Assembly: GCA_947457615.1 (NCBI GenBank)
Contig: CANGWK010000003.1
Location: forward strand, 62,001-126,000
Origin: Flavobacteriaceae bacterium
Lineage (GTDB): Bacteria; Bacteroidota; Bacteroidia; Flavobacteriales; Flavobacteriaceae
Direction: 5' to 3'
Length of the DNA stretch: 64,000 nt
Made by a program: the position numbers and the translations under genes. Shown here piece after piece: positions 24,971 to 33,773 of the stretch (positions within the stretch are counted from its first letter, which is position 1; the number at the start of each line of letters is the position of its first letter). The notes beneath the pieces were generated by a model, which saw nothing but the letters and a program-made list of their open reading frames with translations, did no database searches and was not told the DNA's origin.

Positions 24971-26734
24971 TTAAACAGCATTTGAAAATTGAGAATCATA
25001 AAGTTTTTTATAAAAACCGTTTTCTAGAATAACTAATTGTGCATGGGTTCCCGATTCAACAATACTACCTTTATCCATTACTATTATTTTATCCGCTTTT
25101 AAGATAGTTGCCAATCTATGAGCAATCACAATAGAAGTCCTTCCTTTGGTAATCGTTTCAGTGGCTTTTTGAATTAATTCTTCAGAATAAGTGTCTATAG
25201 AAGAAGTAGCTTCATCTAAAATCAAAATACTCGGATTGCTAACATAAGCTCTAAGAAATGCAATCAATTGACGTTGCCCCGTAGAAAGCATTACGCCACG
25301 TTCTTTAACATTATAATCGTAACCTCCAGGCAAATTCATTATAAAATCATGCACTCCAATTTTCTGAGAAGCAAGCAAAACAGTCTCTCGAGAAATTTTT
25401 GGATTATTAAGTGTTATATTATTTAGAATAGTATCTGCAAAAAGGAATACATCTTGTAATACAACAGCTATTTGAGTTCGTAAACTATCTAAAGTAAAGG
25501 TGTCAATATTTTGATTATCAACATAAATAGCACCCGAATTGATCTCATAAAATCGATTCAATAAATTAATTATTGTAGACTTTCCAGCTCCAGTAGCTCC
25601 AACAATAGCTATTGTCTGTCCTGATTTTACCTCTAAAGATATGCCTTTAAGAACTTCTTGATCTTTGACATAACTAAAATGAACGTTATCAAATATAATG
25701 TTGCCTTGAAATTGATTAGCTGCAGTAGTTCCGTTTTCTTGAATTTCTTCATTTGTATCTAAAATATCGAAAACACGATTTGCCGCTATCATACCCATTT
25801 GCATTTCGTTAAATTTATCTGCAATTTGTCGCAATGGATTGAACAACATTCCAATAAACATAGTGTAAGCGGTCATCTGACCAATGGTAGTAAAAGGATT
25901 GCCATTTATTATTTGAAATCCGCCATAAAGCACAATTACTCCGAGGGTTATTGAAGAAATTATATCTGCTATTGGAAAGAAAATAGAGTTGTACAAAATA
26001 GTTTTAATCCAAGCAACATTGTGTTTTTGATTAATTTCCTTGAACTTTTCATACTCAATTTCCTCTCTATTAAAAAGTTGCACAATCTTCATTCCTGTAA
26101 CACGCTCTTGTACAAAAGTATTTAAATTAGCAACTTGATTTCGAACTTCTTCAAAAGCTACCTGCATCTTTCGTTGGAAAATTCTAGTTATATAAACCAA
26201 AATAGGCATGGCCAAAATAACAATTACCGTTAGATGCCAATTCATATAAAACATGACAAGCAAACAAACAAACATCTTCAATAGATCACTTATTATCATA
26301 AATAAGCCTTGACTAAAAATCCGAGCTATTTGCTCAATATCTGAAACGGAACGAGTAACCAATTGCCCTACGGGAGCATTATCAAAATACTTCATCCGAA
26401 AGGAAAGCATGTGTTGGAACAGTTTTTTTCGAATATCTTTTACAATATCCTGTCCAAGCCAGTTAGCCCAAAGTACAAAATAATATTGAGATAACCCTTC
26501 CATTAACAAGGCAATTCCCATAAGAACAGCATACAATAATAAACCCGATTTATTTCCTGGTTTAATGAAAGTATCTACCGTGATTTGAAGAAATAAAGGA
26601 CGTAATGCAGCAAAAAGCGATAATAAAACCGCAAATAAAATCACACCCCGAAACCTAAATATATAAGGCTTGGTATATTTTAAAATGCGTTTAAATAAGT
26701 GTATGTCAAATACTTTTGCCTTCATTTTTTTCAA
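24971..26734 (-). CDS. ABC transporter, fused permease/ATPase (MsbA/MdlB-like)
   Basis: The 587-residue half transporter has six membrane segments (about 25-315) and a nucleotide-binding domain: Walker A VGATGAGKSTIINLL, Q-loop AVVLQDVFLFADTI, signature LSTGQRQLIAFLRA, Walker B ILILDEATSSID, H-loop IVIAHRLAT. The signature is LSTGQ rather than LSGGQ, a common benign variant in this subgroup. The exported substrate is probably lipid or drug and cannot be told from sequence. It lies 62 bp after truA on the same strand. Confidence 0.85.
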   Translation of the reverse strand: MKKMKAKVFDIHLFKRILKYTKPYIFRFRGVILFAVLLSLFAALRPLFLQITVDTFIKPGNKSGLLLYAVLMGIALLMEGLSQYYFVLWANWLGQDIVKDIRKKLFQHMLSFRMKYFDNAPVGQLVTRSVSDIEQIARIFSQGLFMIISDLLKMFVCLLVMFYMNWHLTVIVILAMPILVYITRIFQRKMQVAFEEVRNQVANLNTFVQERVTGMKIVQLFNREEIEYEKFKEINQKHNVAWIKTILYNSIFFPIADIISSITLGVIVLYGGFQIINGNPFTTIGQMTAYTMFIGMLFNPLRQIADKFNEMQMGMIAANRVFDILDTNEEIQENGTTAANQFQGNIIFDNVHFSYVKDQEVLKGISLEVKSGQTIAIVGATGAGKSTIINLLNRFYEINSGAIYVDNQNIDTFTLDSLRTQIAVVLQDVFLFADTILNNITLNNPKISRETVLLASQKIGVHDFIMNLPGGYDYNVKERGVMLSTGQRQLIAFLRAYVSNPSILILDEATSSIDTYSEELIQKATETITKGRTSIVIAHRLATILKADKIIVMDKGSIVESGTHAQLVILENGFYKKLYDSQFSNAV

Positions 26735-26796
26735 AGATGGTTCTTATAGATTTTGGTTTTAGCTTTTAGATACTATCTTAAACAATTTGTTATCAA

Positions 26797-27531
26797 TTAC
26801 AAAAAAGGATATTCTACTTTAGTCAAATACAATCCATGTGATGGAACCGAAAAACCTGCTTTATTACGGTCTTTTCCTTCAATTATAGTAATGAATTCTT
26901 GCAAAGATACTTTTTCTAAACCTATGTTCACCATTGTTCCAACAATTGCTCGCACCATATTTCGTAAAAAACGATCCGCAGAAATTGTAAAAACTAATCG
27001 ACTGTCTATTTGTTGCCAATATGCTTCGTATACTTTGCAATTAAAAGTATTCACATCGGTATGCACTTTAGAAAAACACTCAAAATCAATATAATTAAAA
27101 AGTGTTTTGCAAGCGGCATTCATCAAATCTAAATTTAACAAATTGTGGTAATACCAAGAATCGTCACTTTCAAAAGCATCTTTGGTGGTATGAATGAGGT
27201 ATTCGTAAGTTCGCTTGGTTGCATCAAATCTTGCATGTGCCTCCTGATGAACCAAATGTATTTTTAAAATTGCAATGTCCTTTGGCAAAAAAGAATTGAG
27301 TTTAGCCACGTAATAATCAACATCAATTGGCTCTTCCAAATCAAAATGTGCAAACATTTGTTTAGCATGCACCCCAGCATCTGTTCGGCCTGCACCAACT
27401 AAATCAATTTCTTGTTTTAAAATAGTAGAAAGTGCATTATTCAAAGTTTCTTGCACAGACGAAGCGTTAGGCTGGTATTGCCACCCATGGTAATTAGTTC
27501 CTTTGTATGCAAATTCTAGAAAATATCTCAT
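26797..27531 (-). CDS. truA: tRNA pseudouridine(38-40) synthase TruA
   Basis: The 244-residue enzyme isomerises uridines 38-40 in the anticodon arm. It shows the N-terminal FAYKGTNYHGWQYQPN, the catalytic loop GAGRTDAGVHAKQM (Asp about residue 51), ARFDATKRTYEYLI and the C-terminal RFLRNMVRAIVGTMVNIG. Length matches the family (about 245). Its ATG directly abuts a run of heptad repeats that makes up the leader, with a TAACTTTG promoter box about 55 nt upstream. Confidence 0.92.
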   Translation of the reverse strand: MRYFLEFAYKGTNYHGWQYQPNASSVQETLNNALSTILKQEIDLVGAGRTDAGVHAKQMFAHFDLEEPIDVDYYVAKLNSFLPKDIAILKIHLVHQEAHARFDATKRTYEYLIHTTKDAFESDDSWYYHNLLNLDLMNAACKTLFNYIDFECFSKVHTDVNTFNCKVYEAYWQQIDSRLVFTISADRFLRNMVRAIVGTMVNIGLEKVSLQEFITIIEGKDRNKAGFSVPSHGLYLTKVEYPFL

Positions 27532-27566
27532 TTTTGGGTTTTGGGTTCTAGGTTCTGGGCATTAAT
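27532..27566 (-). repeat. Heptad repeat array directly before truA
   Basis: Five 7-nt units follow without gap on the plus strand, beginning TTTTGGG, TTTTGGG, TTCTAGG, TTCTGGG. In the truA transcript they read as CCC/CC-A-rich units ending right at the ATG. No Shine-Dalgarno is present. Confidence 0.7.
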
Positions 27567-27585
27567 ATTTTTAATTATATTCAGG

Positions 27586-27593
27586 CAAAGTTA
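27586..27593 (-). promoter_or_regulatory. -7 box (TAACTTTG) for truA
   Basis: A perfect TAnnTTTG match on the minus strand, upstream of the heptad leader. A matching box on the plus strand lies 43 bp away at 27636, giving a divergent promoter region. Confidence 0.45.
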
Positions 27594-27635
27594 CAAAGGT
27601 TTTTAAATTTGATGTTTAAAGTTTTCATAATTAAT

Positions 27636-27643
27636 TAACTTTG
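27636..27643 (+). promoter_or_regulatory. -7 box (TAACTTTG) for the phosphoesterase gene
   Basis: A perfect TAnnTTTG match 50 nt before ATG 27694. A TTG lies 24 nt upstream rather than 19. Confidence 0.45.
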
Positions 27644-27693
27644 CGAGGAAGTGGAAGAGAGTATGTGATAGCTTCCTTACTCGAATTGACAAC

Positions 27694-28188
27694 ATGAAAA
27701 AAATCCTTTTACTTTCCGATACCCACAGCCATATTGACGATACAATATTAAAATATGTAAACCAAGCCGATGAAGTTTGGCATGCTGGCGATATTGGCGA
27801 TTTGGCCGTTACGGATATTATAAAAAAAGTTAAACCGCTTCGGGGTGTTTACGGAAACATTGATGATGATAAAGCACGAATGGAATTCCCGTTAAATAAT
27901 CGTTTTATGTGTGAAGGTGTTTCTGTTTGGATTACTCATATTGGAGGATATCCCGGAAAATACAACCAAGCCGTTAGAGAGGAACTGCGATTGAATCCAC
28001 CAAAATTATTCATCTGCGGACATTCGCACATTCTAAAAGTACAGTTTGATAAAAGTTTGAATTTACTTCACATGAATCCTGGTGCTTGTGGAATTTATGG
28101 TTTTCACCAAATAAGAACCATGCTGCGATTTGAAATTGATGGAGATAAAATTCAGAAATTAGAAATTATTGAGATAGGGAAGAAATAG
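27694..28188 (+). CDS. YfcE/MJ0936-type metallophosphoesterase
   Basis: The 164-residue calcineurin-like phosphoesterase has metal ligands in LLSDTHSHID, WHAGDIGD, YGNIDDD, ITHIGGYPGK and FICGHSHILK. Length and motif order match the YfcE family of cytosolic phosphodiesterases with broad in vitro activity on small phosphodiesters; the natural substrate is uncertain. It is transcribed divergently from truA and converges on the DUF4293 gene. Confidence 0.88.
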   Translation: MKKILLLSDTHSHIDDTILKYVNQADEVWHAGDIGDLAVTDIIKKVKPLRGVYGNIDDDKARMEFPLNNRFMCEGVSVWITHIGGYPGKYNQAVREELRLNPPKLFICGHSHILKVQFDKSLNLLHMNPGACGIYGFHQIRTMLRFEIDGDKIQKLEIIEIGKK

Positions 28189-28302
28189 GTAGTGCTTGCT
28201 CAGTATTCATTTTTCAGTAATAAGTTCTCAAAATATCCCTTTACACAACTTCGTGCTTCTTTTGTGAGGCTTTATGAAACATTAAACTAGATAAAACAAA
28301 AA

Positions 28303-28326
28303 AATCCCAAACTTTCGTTCGGGATT
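28303..28326. terminator. Terminator between the phosphoesterase and DUF4293 genes
   Basis: On the minus strand, AATCCCGAAC and GTTTGGGATT form a 10-bp stem (one G-U pair) closed by a GAAA tetraloop, followed by a T-run. A TTTTCTT tract follows on the plus side, so it can work in both directions. Confidence 0.8.
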
Positions 28327-28358
28327 TTCTTCGCACTAATAAACATAAATTTATAGGT

Positions 28359-28778
28359 TTATCTCAATCGATCCACAGATTTTACGAGATCTTCATCCTT
28401 CTTAATAGCCTTGTTAGCCAGGACTAGAAAAACGATAGAAAAGATAGGTAGAAACATCCCAATACCCTTCTCCGAAACTACAGGAGTTCCTCCGGATAAA
28501 TTAAGGGAACGATAAACAAACAATCCTAATAAAATTAAATTTAATATCATATTCAATCTGTTGTAAACAAATTGTTTTTGTCTTTTTTTAAAAGTAATAA
28601 TACTAATTACCGCTAGTGTAGTGCTCAACCCAAATAAAATTTGATAAGCCATAGCACTCATAAAATAATATTGTTTTCCATCTGTCATTTTCCATAAAGG
28701 AAAAAGAAATGGAAGAATCCCCGCAAGAATAAATACCAAAAGTAAATATATGGTTTGAATTCGTTGTAACATTATCAC
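28359..28778 (-). CDS. DUF4293 membrane protein
   Basis: The 139-residue protein begins MIMLQRIQTIYLLLVFILAGILPF and has about four membrane helices with WKMTDGKQYYFMSA in the first outside loop. The MLQRIQTxYLL opening and the KKRQKQFVYNRLN inner loop are typical of DUF4293, a Bacteroidetes-specific family often found beside rho. Function is unknown. It diverges from rho here (177 bp between starts). Confidence 0.8.
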   Translation of the reverse strand: MIMLQRIQTIYLLLVFILAGILPFLFPLWKMTDGKQYYFMSAMAYQILFGLSTTLAVISIITFKKRQKQFVYNRLNMILNLILLGLFVYRSLNLSGGTPVVSEKGIGMFLPIFSIVFLVLANKAIKKDEDLVKSVDRLR

Positions 28779-28821
28779 TTATTTATAGCACAAAAATATA
28801 TTTTCTTTTTTTAAAAAACTA

Positions 28822-28851
28822 TTGCTTGAATGAAAATTATTCGTATTATTG
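28822..28851 (+). promoter_or_regulatory. Candidate rho promoter
   Basis: TTG at 28822-28824 is followed after exactly 19 nt by TATTATTG (28844-28851), one mismatch from TAnnTTTG. The predicted leader is about 100 nt, long enough for autoregulation by Rho as known in other bacteria. Confidence 0.5.
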
Positions 28852-28955
28852 CAGTAGAAATCCGTAAGTACTTCAAAAACACGGAAGTTTCACTAAAAAA
28901 ATTTACCTCAAATTTGTATTGTCACCCAATTACCAAAAAATTTATATAAACATTT

Positions 28956-30680
28956 ATGTTTGATAGTTCTGCATTAAAAGAAATGAAGTTAACTCAACTT
29001 CAAGAAATTGCCAAATTGGCAAAAACCATAAAGTTTAATGGCGTAAAAAAAGAAGCGCTCATTGAACAAATACTAGCCCACCAAGAGGCAACATCCAAGG
29101 AAACTTCTTCAGAAAAAGATTCTTCCCCAAAAGAAGAAAAAATTAAAAGAGCGAGAATTACCCCGGATGCTACCCCTAAAATCGGAAATCCATCTAATGA
29201 TTTATTTTCAGAAGAATCTTTACAATCCTCAATTTTAGCTAAAGATACTCCAGTTCAAGAACAGCAAGAGCTTTCTCCTAAAACAGAAAATTTCCAAAAG
29301 AAGCCAAAATTTATTAAGCCTAGTAAATCATTTGTTAATGATTTGCCTATATCAGAAGATCCAAATCAAGAGGCAGCTTCTATAGAAGTTACAACCCAAG
29401 AGACTCCCATTGAAAACCAAGAACCAATTCAGATAGTTCCTTCGAAACCACAAAATCCAAATCAAAAGAATCAAAATCCGAACCAAAATCAAAACCAGAA
29501 TCCGAATCAAAACCCTAATTTCAAAGCTAAAAAAAGCCCAAATTTTAGAGATTCCGACTATGAGTTTGACGGAATTATAGAAAGCGAAGGCGTTCTAGAA
29601 ATGATGCCCGACGGTTACGGATTTTTACGTTCATCCGATTATAACTATTTAGCATCGCCTGATGATATTTATTTATCAACTTCCCAAATTCGTTTGTTCG
29701 GATTAAAAACCGGAGATACTGTAAAAGGAGTGGTGCGTCCTCCAAAAGAAGGTGAAAAATTCTTCCCTTTAGTTAGAGTTTTAAAAATAAACGGACACGA
29801 TCCACAAGTAGTGCGTGACCGAGTTTCCTTTGAACATTTAACGCCAATTTTCCCTCAAGAAAAATTCAATATTGCCGACAAACAAGCTAGTGTTTCTACC
29901 CGAATAATCGATTTGTTTTCCCCAATCGGAAAAGGACAACGTGGTATGATTGTAGCACAACCAAAAACGGGTAAAACAATGTTGTTAAAGGACATTGCTA
30001 ACGCCATTGCTGCAAACCATCCCGAAGTATATTTAATAGTTTTACTTATTGACGAACGTCCAGAAGAGGTTACCGACATGCAACGAAGTGTTCGTGGCGA
30101 AGTAATCGCTTCCACTTTTGATAGAGAACCACAAGAACATGTGAAAATTGCCAATATCGTGCTTGAAAAAGCAAAACGTTTGGTAGAATGCGGTCATGAT
30201 GTAGTCATTCTTTTAGACTCTATTACCCGTTTAGCAAGAGCCTACAACACCGTACAACCCGCGTCAGGTAAAGTCTTGAGTGGTGGTGTTGATGCCAATG
30301 CTTTACAAAAACCAAAACGTTTCTTCGGAGCCGCTCGTAATGTAGAAAACGGAGGTTCGTTAAGCATCATCGCAACGGCACTTACCGAAACTGGATCTAA
30401 AATGGACGAAGTTATCTTCGAAGAATTTAAAGGAACCGGTAACATGGAGTTACAATTAGATAGAAAAATTGCTAATCGTAGAATCTTCCCAGCAATCGAT
30501 TTGACTTCATCAAGTACTCGTAGAGACGATCTTTTATTAGACGAAAAAACATTGCAACGCATGTGGATTCTAAGAAAATTCTTAGCCGATATGAACCCGG
30601 TAGAAGCTATGGATACCATTAACGATAAAATTAAAAAGACTAGAAATAACGATGAGTTTCTGATTTCTATGAACGATTAG
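28956..30680 (+). CDS. rho: Transcription termination factor Rho with long disordered insert
   Basis: The 574-residue protein is about 150 residues longer than E. coli Rho. Order: Rho N-terminal helix bundle (about 5-45, [26 protein letters not shown]), a disordered charged stretch rich in Asn/Gln/Pro (about 45-195), an RNA-binding cold-shock-like domain (about 205-275, [15 protein letters not shown]) and a RecA-like ATPase ([15 protein letters not shown]-loop; [32 protein letters not shown]). It is an RNA-dependent hexameric helicase ending untranslated transcripts. The insert ends in Asn-Gln/Asn-Pro repeats (NQNPNQNPN). Confidence 0.95.
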   Translation: MFDSSALKEMKLTQLQEIAKLAKTIKFNGVKKEALIEQILAHQEATSKETSSEKDSSPKEEKIKRARITPDATPKIGNPSNDLFSEESLQSSILAKDTPVQEQQELSPKTENFQKKPKFIKPSKSFVNDLPISEDPNQEAASIEVTTQETPIENQEPIQIVPSKPQNPNQKNQNPNQNQNQNPNQNPNFKAKKSPNFRDSDYEFDGIIESEGVLEMMPDGYGFLRSSDYNYLASPDDIYLSTSQIRLFGLKTGDTVKGVVRPPKEGEKFFPLVRVLKINGHDPQVVRDRVSFEHLTPIFPQEKFNIADKQASVSTRIIDLFSPIGKGQRGMIVAQPKTGKTMLLKDIANAIAANHPEVYLIVLLIDERPEEVTDMQRSVRGEVIASTFDREPQEHVKIANIVLEKAKRLVECGHDVVILLDSITRLARAYNTVQPASGKVLSGGVDANALQKPKRFFGAARNVENGGSLSIIATALTETGSKMDEVIFEEFKGTGNMELQLDRKIANRRIFPAIDLTSSSTRRDDLLLDEKTLQRMWILRKFLADMNPVEAMDTINDKIKKTRNNDEFLISMND

Positions 30681-30732
30681 AAGCGAATCTTTTGGGCATT
30701 ACCATAAACGTATTTCCCGCTATTCATAACAA

Positions 30733-30770
30733 CAAAAAAATGCTTCCCAACACGGGAAGCATTTTTTGTT
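30733..30770. terminator. Bidirectional terminator between rho and fhs
   Basis: TGCTTCCC and GGGAAGCA form the core stem with an AACAC loop, extended by A7/T6 and AAC/GTT. It lies between convergent genes. Confidence 0.85.
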
Positions 30771-30837
30771 TTCATTACTATCGGGGCTATCAAGTTTATG
30801 TATTTTGTGAAAGTAGAATTTTTTAAAAGACAAAAAC

Positions 30838-32511
30838 TTAAGACAACCCAATTATCTTTCCATTATCATCAATATCAATACGTTCAGCATTTGGAATCGA
30901 AGGCAAACCTGGCATTCGCATTACATCGCCAAGTAATGGTACAATAAATCCTGCGCCACTTGCAATTTCAAATTCACGAACCGTAATTACAAAATCAGTA
31001 GGTCTTCCGATTAGCTTTTCATTATCTGAAAAACTTGCTGGTGTTTTAGCCATACAAACCGAAAAATCATTAAAGCCTAAATCGTTAATCATCTTTAATT
31101 GTTTTATCGATTTAGTTGAAAATTCTACTGCTTTTGCTCCATAAATTTCGGTTGCAATAGTAATTATTTTGTGTTCAATAGAATCTTCTTTTTCATATAA
31201 AGGTTTATAATTCGCTTTACCACTTTCTATTTCTGCAATTACTTTTTCTGCTAATTCAGCCGAACCTTTTCCGCCTTCTACGAAAGCCTTACTTACAATT
31301 GCAGTAACTCCTTTTGTCAAACACAAGGCTTTTAAAGCATCGTATTCAGCTTCGGTATCGTCAGGAAAAGCATTAATACAAACCACTGGATTTAATCCAA
31401 ACTTCTGAATATTTTCGATATGTTTCTCTAAATTGCAAAACCCTTTTGCAATAGCCTCAACATTTTCGGTTTTAAAATCTTCGGCACTCAAACCTGCATG
31501 GTGTTTTATCGCCCTAATTGTCGCTACTAAAACTACTGCATCTGGCTTCAATCCGGATTGCCCGCATTTAATATGGAGAAACTTTTCGGCACCCAAATCA
31601 GCACCAAAACCTGCTTCTGTCACTACATAATCTCCAAGTGAAAGTCCCATTTTAGTGGCTATCACCGTATTTGTCCCTTGAGCAATACTAGCAAATGGAC
31701 CGCCATGTAAAATTGCAGGATTTCCCTCTAGTGTTTGCACTAAATTAGGTTTCAAAGCATCTTTAAGTAGCACCGCCATTGCTCCTATCACTTTTAAATC
31801 TCTTGCAAAGACTGCTTTTCCATCAAAGGTTTTACCAACAAAAATATTCCCTAAACGTAATTTCAAATCTTTTAAATCATTAGAAAGACATACTATCGCC
31901 ATCACCTCTGAAGCCGGAGTAATATTAAAACCATCTTCACGCATCGTTCCGTTACCTTTACCTCCTACTCCTATAATGATTTGACGTAGCGAACGATCGT
32001 TCATGTCCATCACACGTTTCCAAGCAATTGACTTAGGATCCAAATTCAATGAATATTGGGGATTTTGTAGATTGTTATCAATAACCGCAGACAATAAATT
32101 ATTTGCTTTTTCAATAGCCGAAAAATCGCCAGTAAAATGTAAATTTATATCCTCCATTGGAACTACTTGAGCATATCCACCGCCCGCTGCACCACCTTTC
32201 ATTCCAAAAACAGGACCAAGGGAAGGTTCACGCAAAGCCGCAATAGCTTTCTTTCCAATAAAATTTAATCCGTCTGTTAAGCCAATAGACATTGTAGTTT
32301 TGCCTTCACCATATTTAGTTGGTGACAGTGCAGAAACCAAAATCAATTTTCCTTTTGGTTTTTCAATCTGCAATTCAAGTGGTAATTTAGCCTTGTACTT
32401 TCCGTAATATTCTAGATCTTCTTCTGTAATATTTATTTTTTCAGCAATATAGCGAATGTGTTGCAAGGTTGCACTTTGAGCAATTTCAATATCGGATGGG
32501 AAATATGACAT
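30838..32511 (-). CDS. fhs: Formate-tetrahydrofolate ligase
   Basis: The 557-residue enzyme makes 10-formyl-tetrahydrofolate from formate, THF and ATP for purine and Met-tRNAi formylation. Marks are SPTKYGEGKTTMSIGL (ATP P-loop), REPSLGPVFGMKGGAAGGGYAQVVPMEDINLHFTG, LHGGPFASIAQGTN and VTEAGFGADLGAEKF. Length matches the family (about 557). It is a single gene ending at the shared terminator, with no fol genes nearby. Confidence 0.94.
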   Translation of the reverse strand: MSYFPSDIEIAQSATLQHIRYIAEKINITEEDLEYYGKYKAKLPLELQIEKPKGKLILVSALSPTKYGEGKTTMSIGLTDGLNFIGKKAIAALREPSLGPVFGMKGGAAGGGYAQVVPMEDINLHFTGDFSAIEKANNLLSAVIDNNLQNPQYSLNLDPKSIAWKRVMDMNDRSLRQIIIGVGGKGNGTMREDGFNITPASEVMAIVCLSNDLKDLKLRLGNIFVGKTFDGKAVFARDLKVIGAMAVLLKDALKPNLVQTLEGNPAILHGGPFASIAQGTNTVIATKMGLSLGDYVVTEAGFGADLGAEKFLHIKCGQSGLKPDAVVLVATIRAIKHHAGLSAEDFKTENVEAIAKGFCNLEKHIENIQKFGLNPVVCINAFPDDTEAEYDALKALCLTKGVTAIVSKAFVEGGKGSAELAEKVIAEIESGKANYKPLYEKEDSIEHKIITIATEIYGAKAVEFSTKSIKQLKMINDLGFNDFSVCMAKTPASFSDNEKLIGRPTDFVITVREFEIASGAGFIVPLLGDVMRMPGLPSIPNAERIDIDDNGKIIGLS

Positions 32512-32567
32512 AAAAGGAAAATGTGAATAGATTTAGAAAAAAGATTATCCAAAAATAGAAAAAAAAC

Positions 32568-33023
32568 TCAATTTTTAATTCTATAATCGTATATATATTC
32601 TTCCACTGCCATAATTTTTACAGCATCAGAATCTAAATTAGTAGGGTTTATTATGAAATTAAATTCATTCGGAATTATAACCGAAGGAACTTTAATTATA
32701 TTAGAAGAAGTTTGAATTAATTTATCGGAACCAAATGTTTTGGTTGAAGAACTTGCTGGAATTGCTTTCCAATTATTTGGTAAACTTTCTTGTGAAATCG
32801 CTTCAATTAAATGATCTTGAATTTCAATAACCGTAAAACACAATTTATGATTAATAAATTCAATACCAATATTGACAGAATATTCTAATAAAGCCAATGC
32901 CCTACTTTGAGATGTATATACGCAAGGTATGCCTACTCTATTCCACCTTCCGCCATATAATTTAGCTCCTAAACCAGATAAGTCATTGCAGTATTGCTCT
33001 TTGCCAATTCTATAAACTAACAT
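32568..33023 (-). CDS. RES-domain toxin
   Basis: The 151-residue protein opens MLVYRIGKEQY, contains GAKLYGGRWNRVGIPCVYTSQSRALALLE and ends with a segment containing KVPSVIIPNEFNFIINPTN. The Arg, Glu and Ser that name RES domains are visible (YRI, LLE, VPSV). Characterised RES toxins degrade NAD+ or ADP-ribosylate a target using a fold related to diphtheria toxin. Its partner lies 3 bp upstream. The catalytic residues look intact. Confidence 0.88.
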   Translation of the reverse strand: MLVYRIGKEQYCNDLSGLGAKLYGGRWNRVGIPCVYTSQSRALALLEYSVNIGIEFINHKLCFTVIEIQDHLIEAISQESLPNNWKAIPASSSTKTFGSDKLIQTSSNIIKVPSVIIPNEFNFIINPTNLDSDAVKIMAVEEYIYDYRIKN

Positions 33024-33026
33024 AAC

Positions 33027-33542
33027 CTACGAATAAATACCATATTCAATTCTACCTAAAAGATTTTTTAATTCTTCTCTACCAAATTGATTATCAATAA
33101 TATCAAAAGGTGTTTTCCCTGCTAATGCTTTATTCGAAACAAACATCCAAGAATTAAAATTATCTACATCTTCAAAAACTTCATATCCATAAGAGTATAA
33201 ATCAGTTAAAGCAATTATTTTCTCTGAAACACTATCACTATAAACCTCATTTCTTTTCTTATTGATAAGTGTAGCTCTAGTTACAGCCAAAGCTTGAGCT
33301 AATTTATCGTAGTCTAAATGAGCTTTTAATTTAAATTGTTCTAAATCATTTTTATTTATCCCTTTATCAAGCAATATCATTTTTTCAAAAGAAGTCATCT
33401 TGTTAATTGGAGTAGCAATTCCTGATACTATTGAATTCCAAAAATCATAAGCGGGATTAGAAAAATAAATTGAAGAGATTGGCTCTTCTATTACATCTTG
33501 AATTCTACTTTTAGTTGTGTATTTTTTTATGATTTCTGACAT
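33027..33542 (-). CDS. Xre/MbcA/ParS-type antitoxin (DUF2384)
   Basis: The 171-residue protein has an N-terminal helical segment (about 45-105, with LAQALAVTRATLINKKRNE as the Xre-like HTH) and a C-terminal DUF2384 domain (about 110-171: FEDVDNFNSWMFVSNKALAGKTPFDIIDNQFG). This is the classical partner of RES toxins. It binds the toxin with its C-terminus and probably represses the operon through the HTH. It is the promoter-proximal gene; a TAAATTTG box lies about 27 nt upstream. Confidence 0.88.
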   Translation of the reverse strand: MSEIIKKYTTKSRIQDVIEEPISSIYFSNPAYDFWNSIVSGIATPINKMTSFEKMILLDKGINKNDLEQFKLKAHLDYDKLAQALAVTRATLINKKRNEVYSDSVSEKIIALTDLYSYGYEVFEDVDNFNSWMFVSNKALAGKTPFDIIDNQFGREELKNLLGRIEYGIYS

Positions 33543-33568
33543 AGTATAATTTTTTAATTATTACAATA

Positions 33569-33576
33569 CAAATTTA
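33569..33576 (-). promoter_or_regulatory. -7 box (TAAATTTG) for the Xre-RES operon
   Basis: A perfect TAnnTTTG match on the minus strand, 26 nt before the antitoxin ATG. It is a likely region for autoregulation by the Xre antitoxin. No clear operator palindrome was found. Confidence 0.4.
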
Positions 33577-33721
33577 TACTTTTTAATTGAGGATTTATAA
33601 TTTTATCTCTCTTTTTTTAATCAATTTTAAAAAAGACAAAAAAAACTTACAAGTTAGAAACTAATAAAAAAGTTTTACCTTAATGCTAATCTACTTATTA
33701 TTTAAATTTTACAAATAAAAA

Positions 33722-33754
33722 ATCCCTAACAGATATAAAAAATCTATTAGGAAT
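33722..33754 (-). terminator. Terminator after the moxR gene
   Basis: On the minus strand, CCTAATAGAT pairs with ATCTGTTAGG (one G-U pair) across a 7-nt loop. It lies 20 nt past the stop at 33774 and is followed by T-rich sequence. Confidence 0.65.
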
Positions 33755-33773
33755 AAATATAAAAATTAATAAT

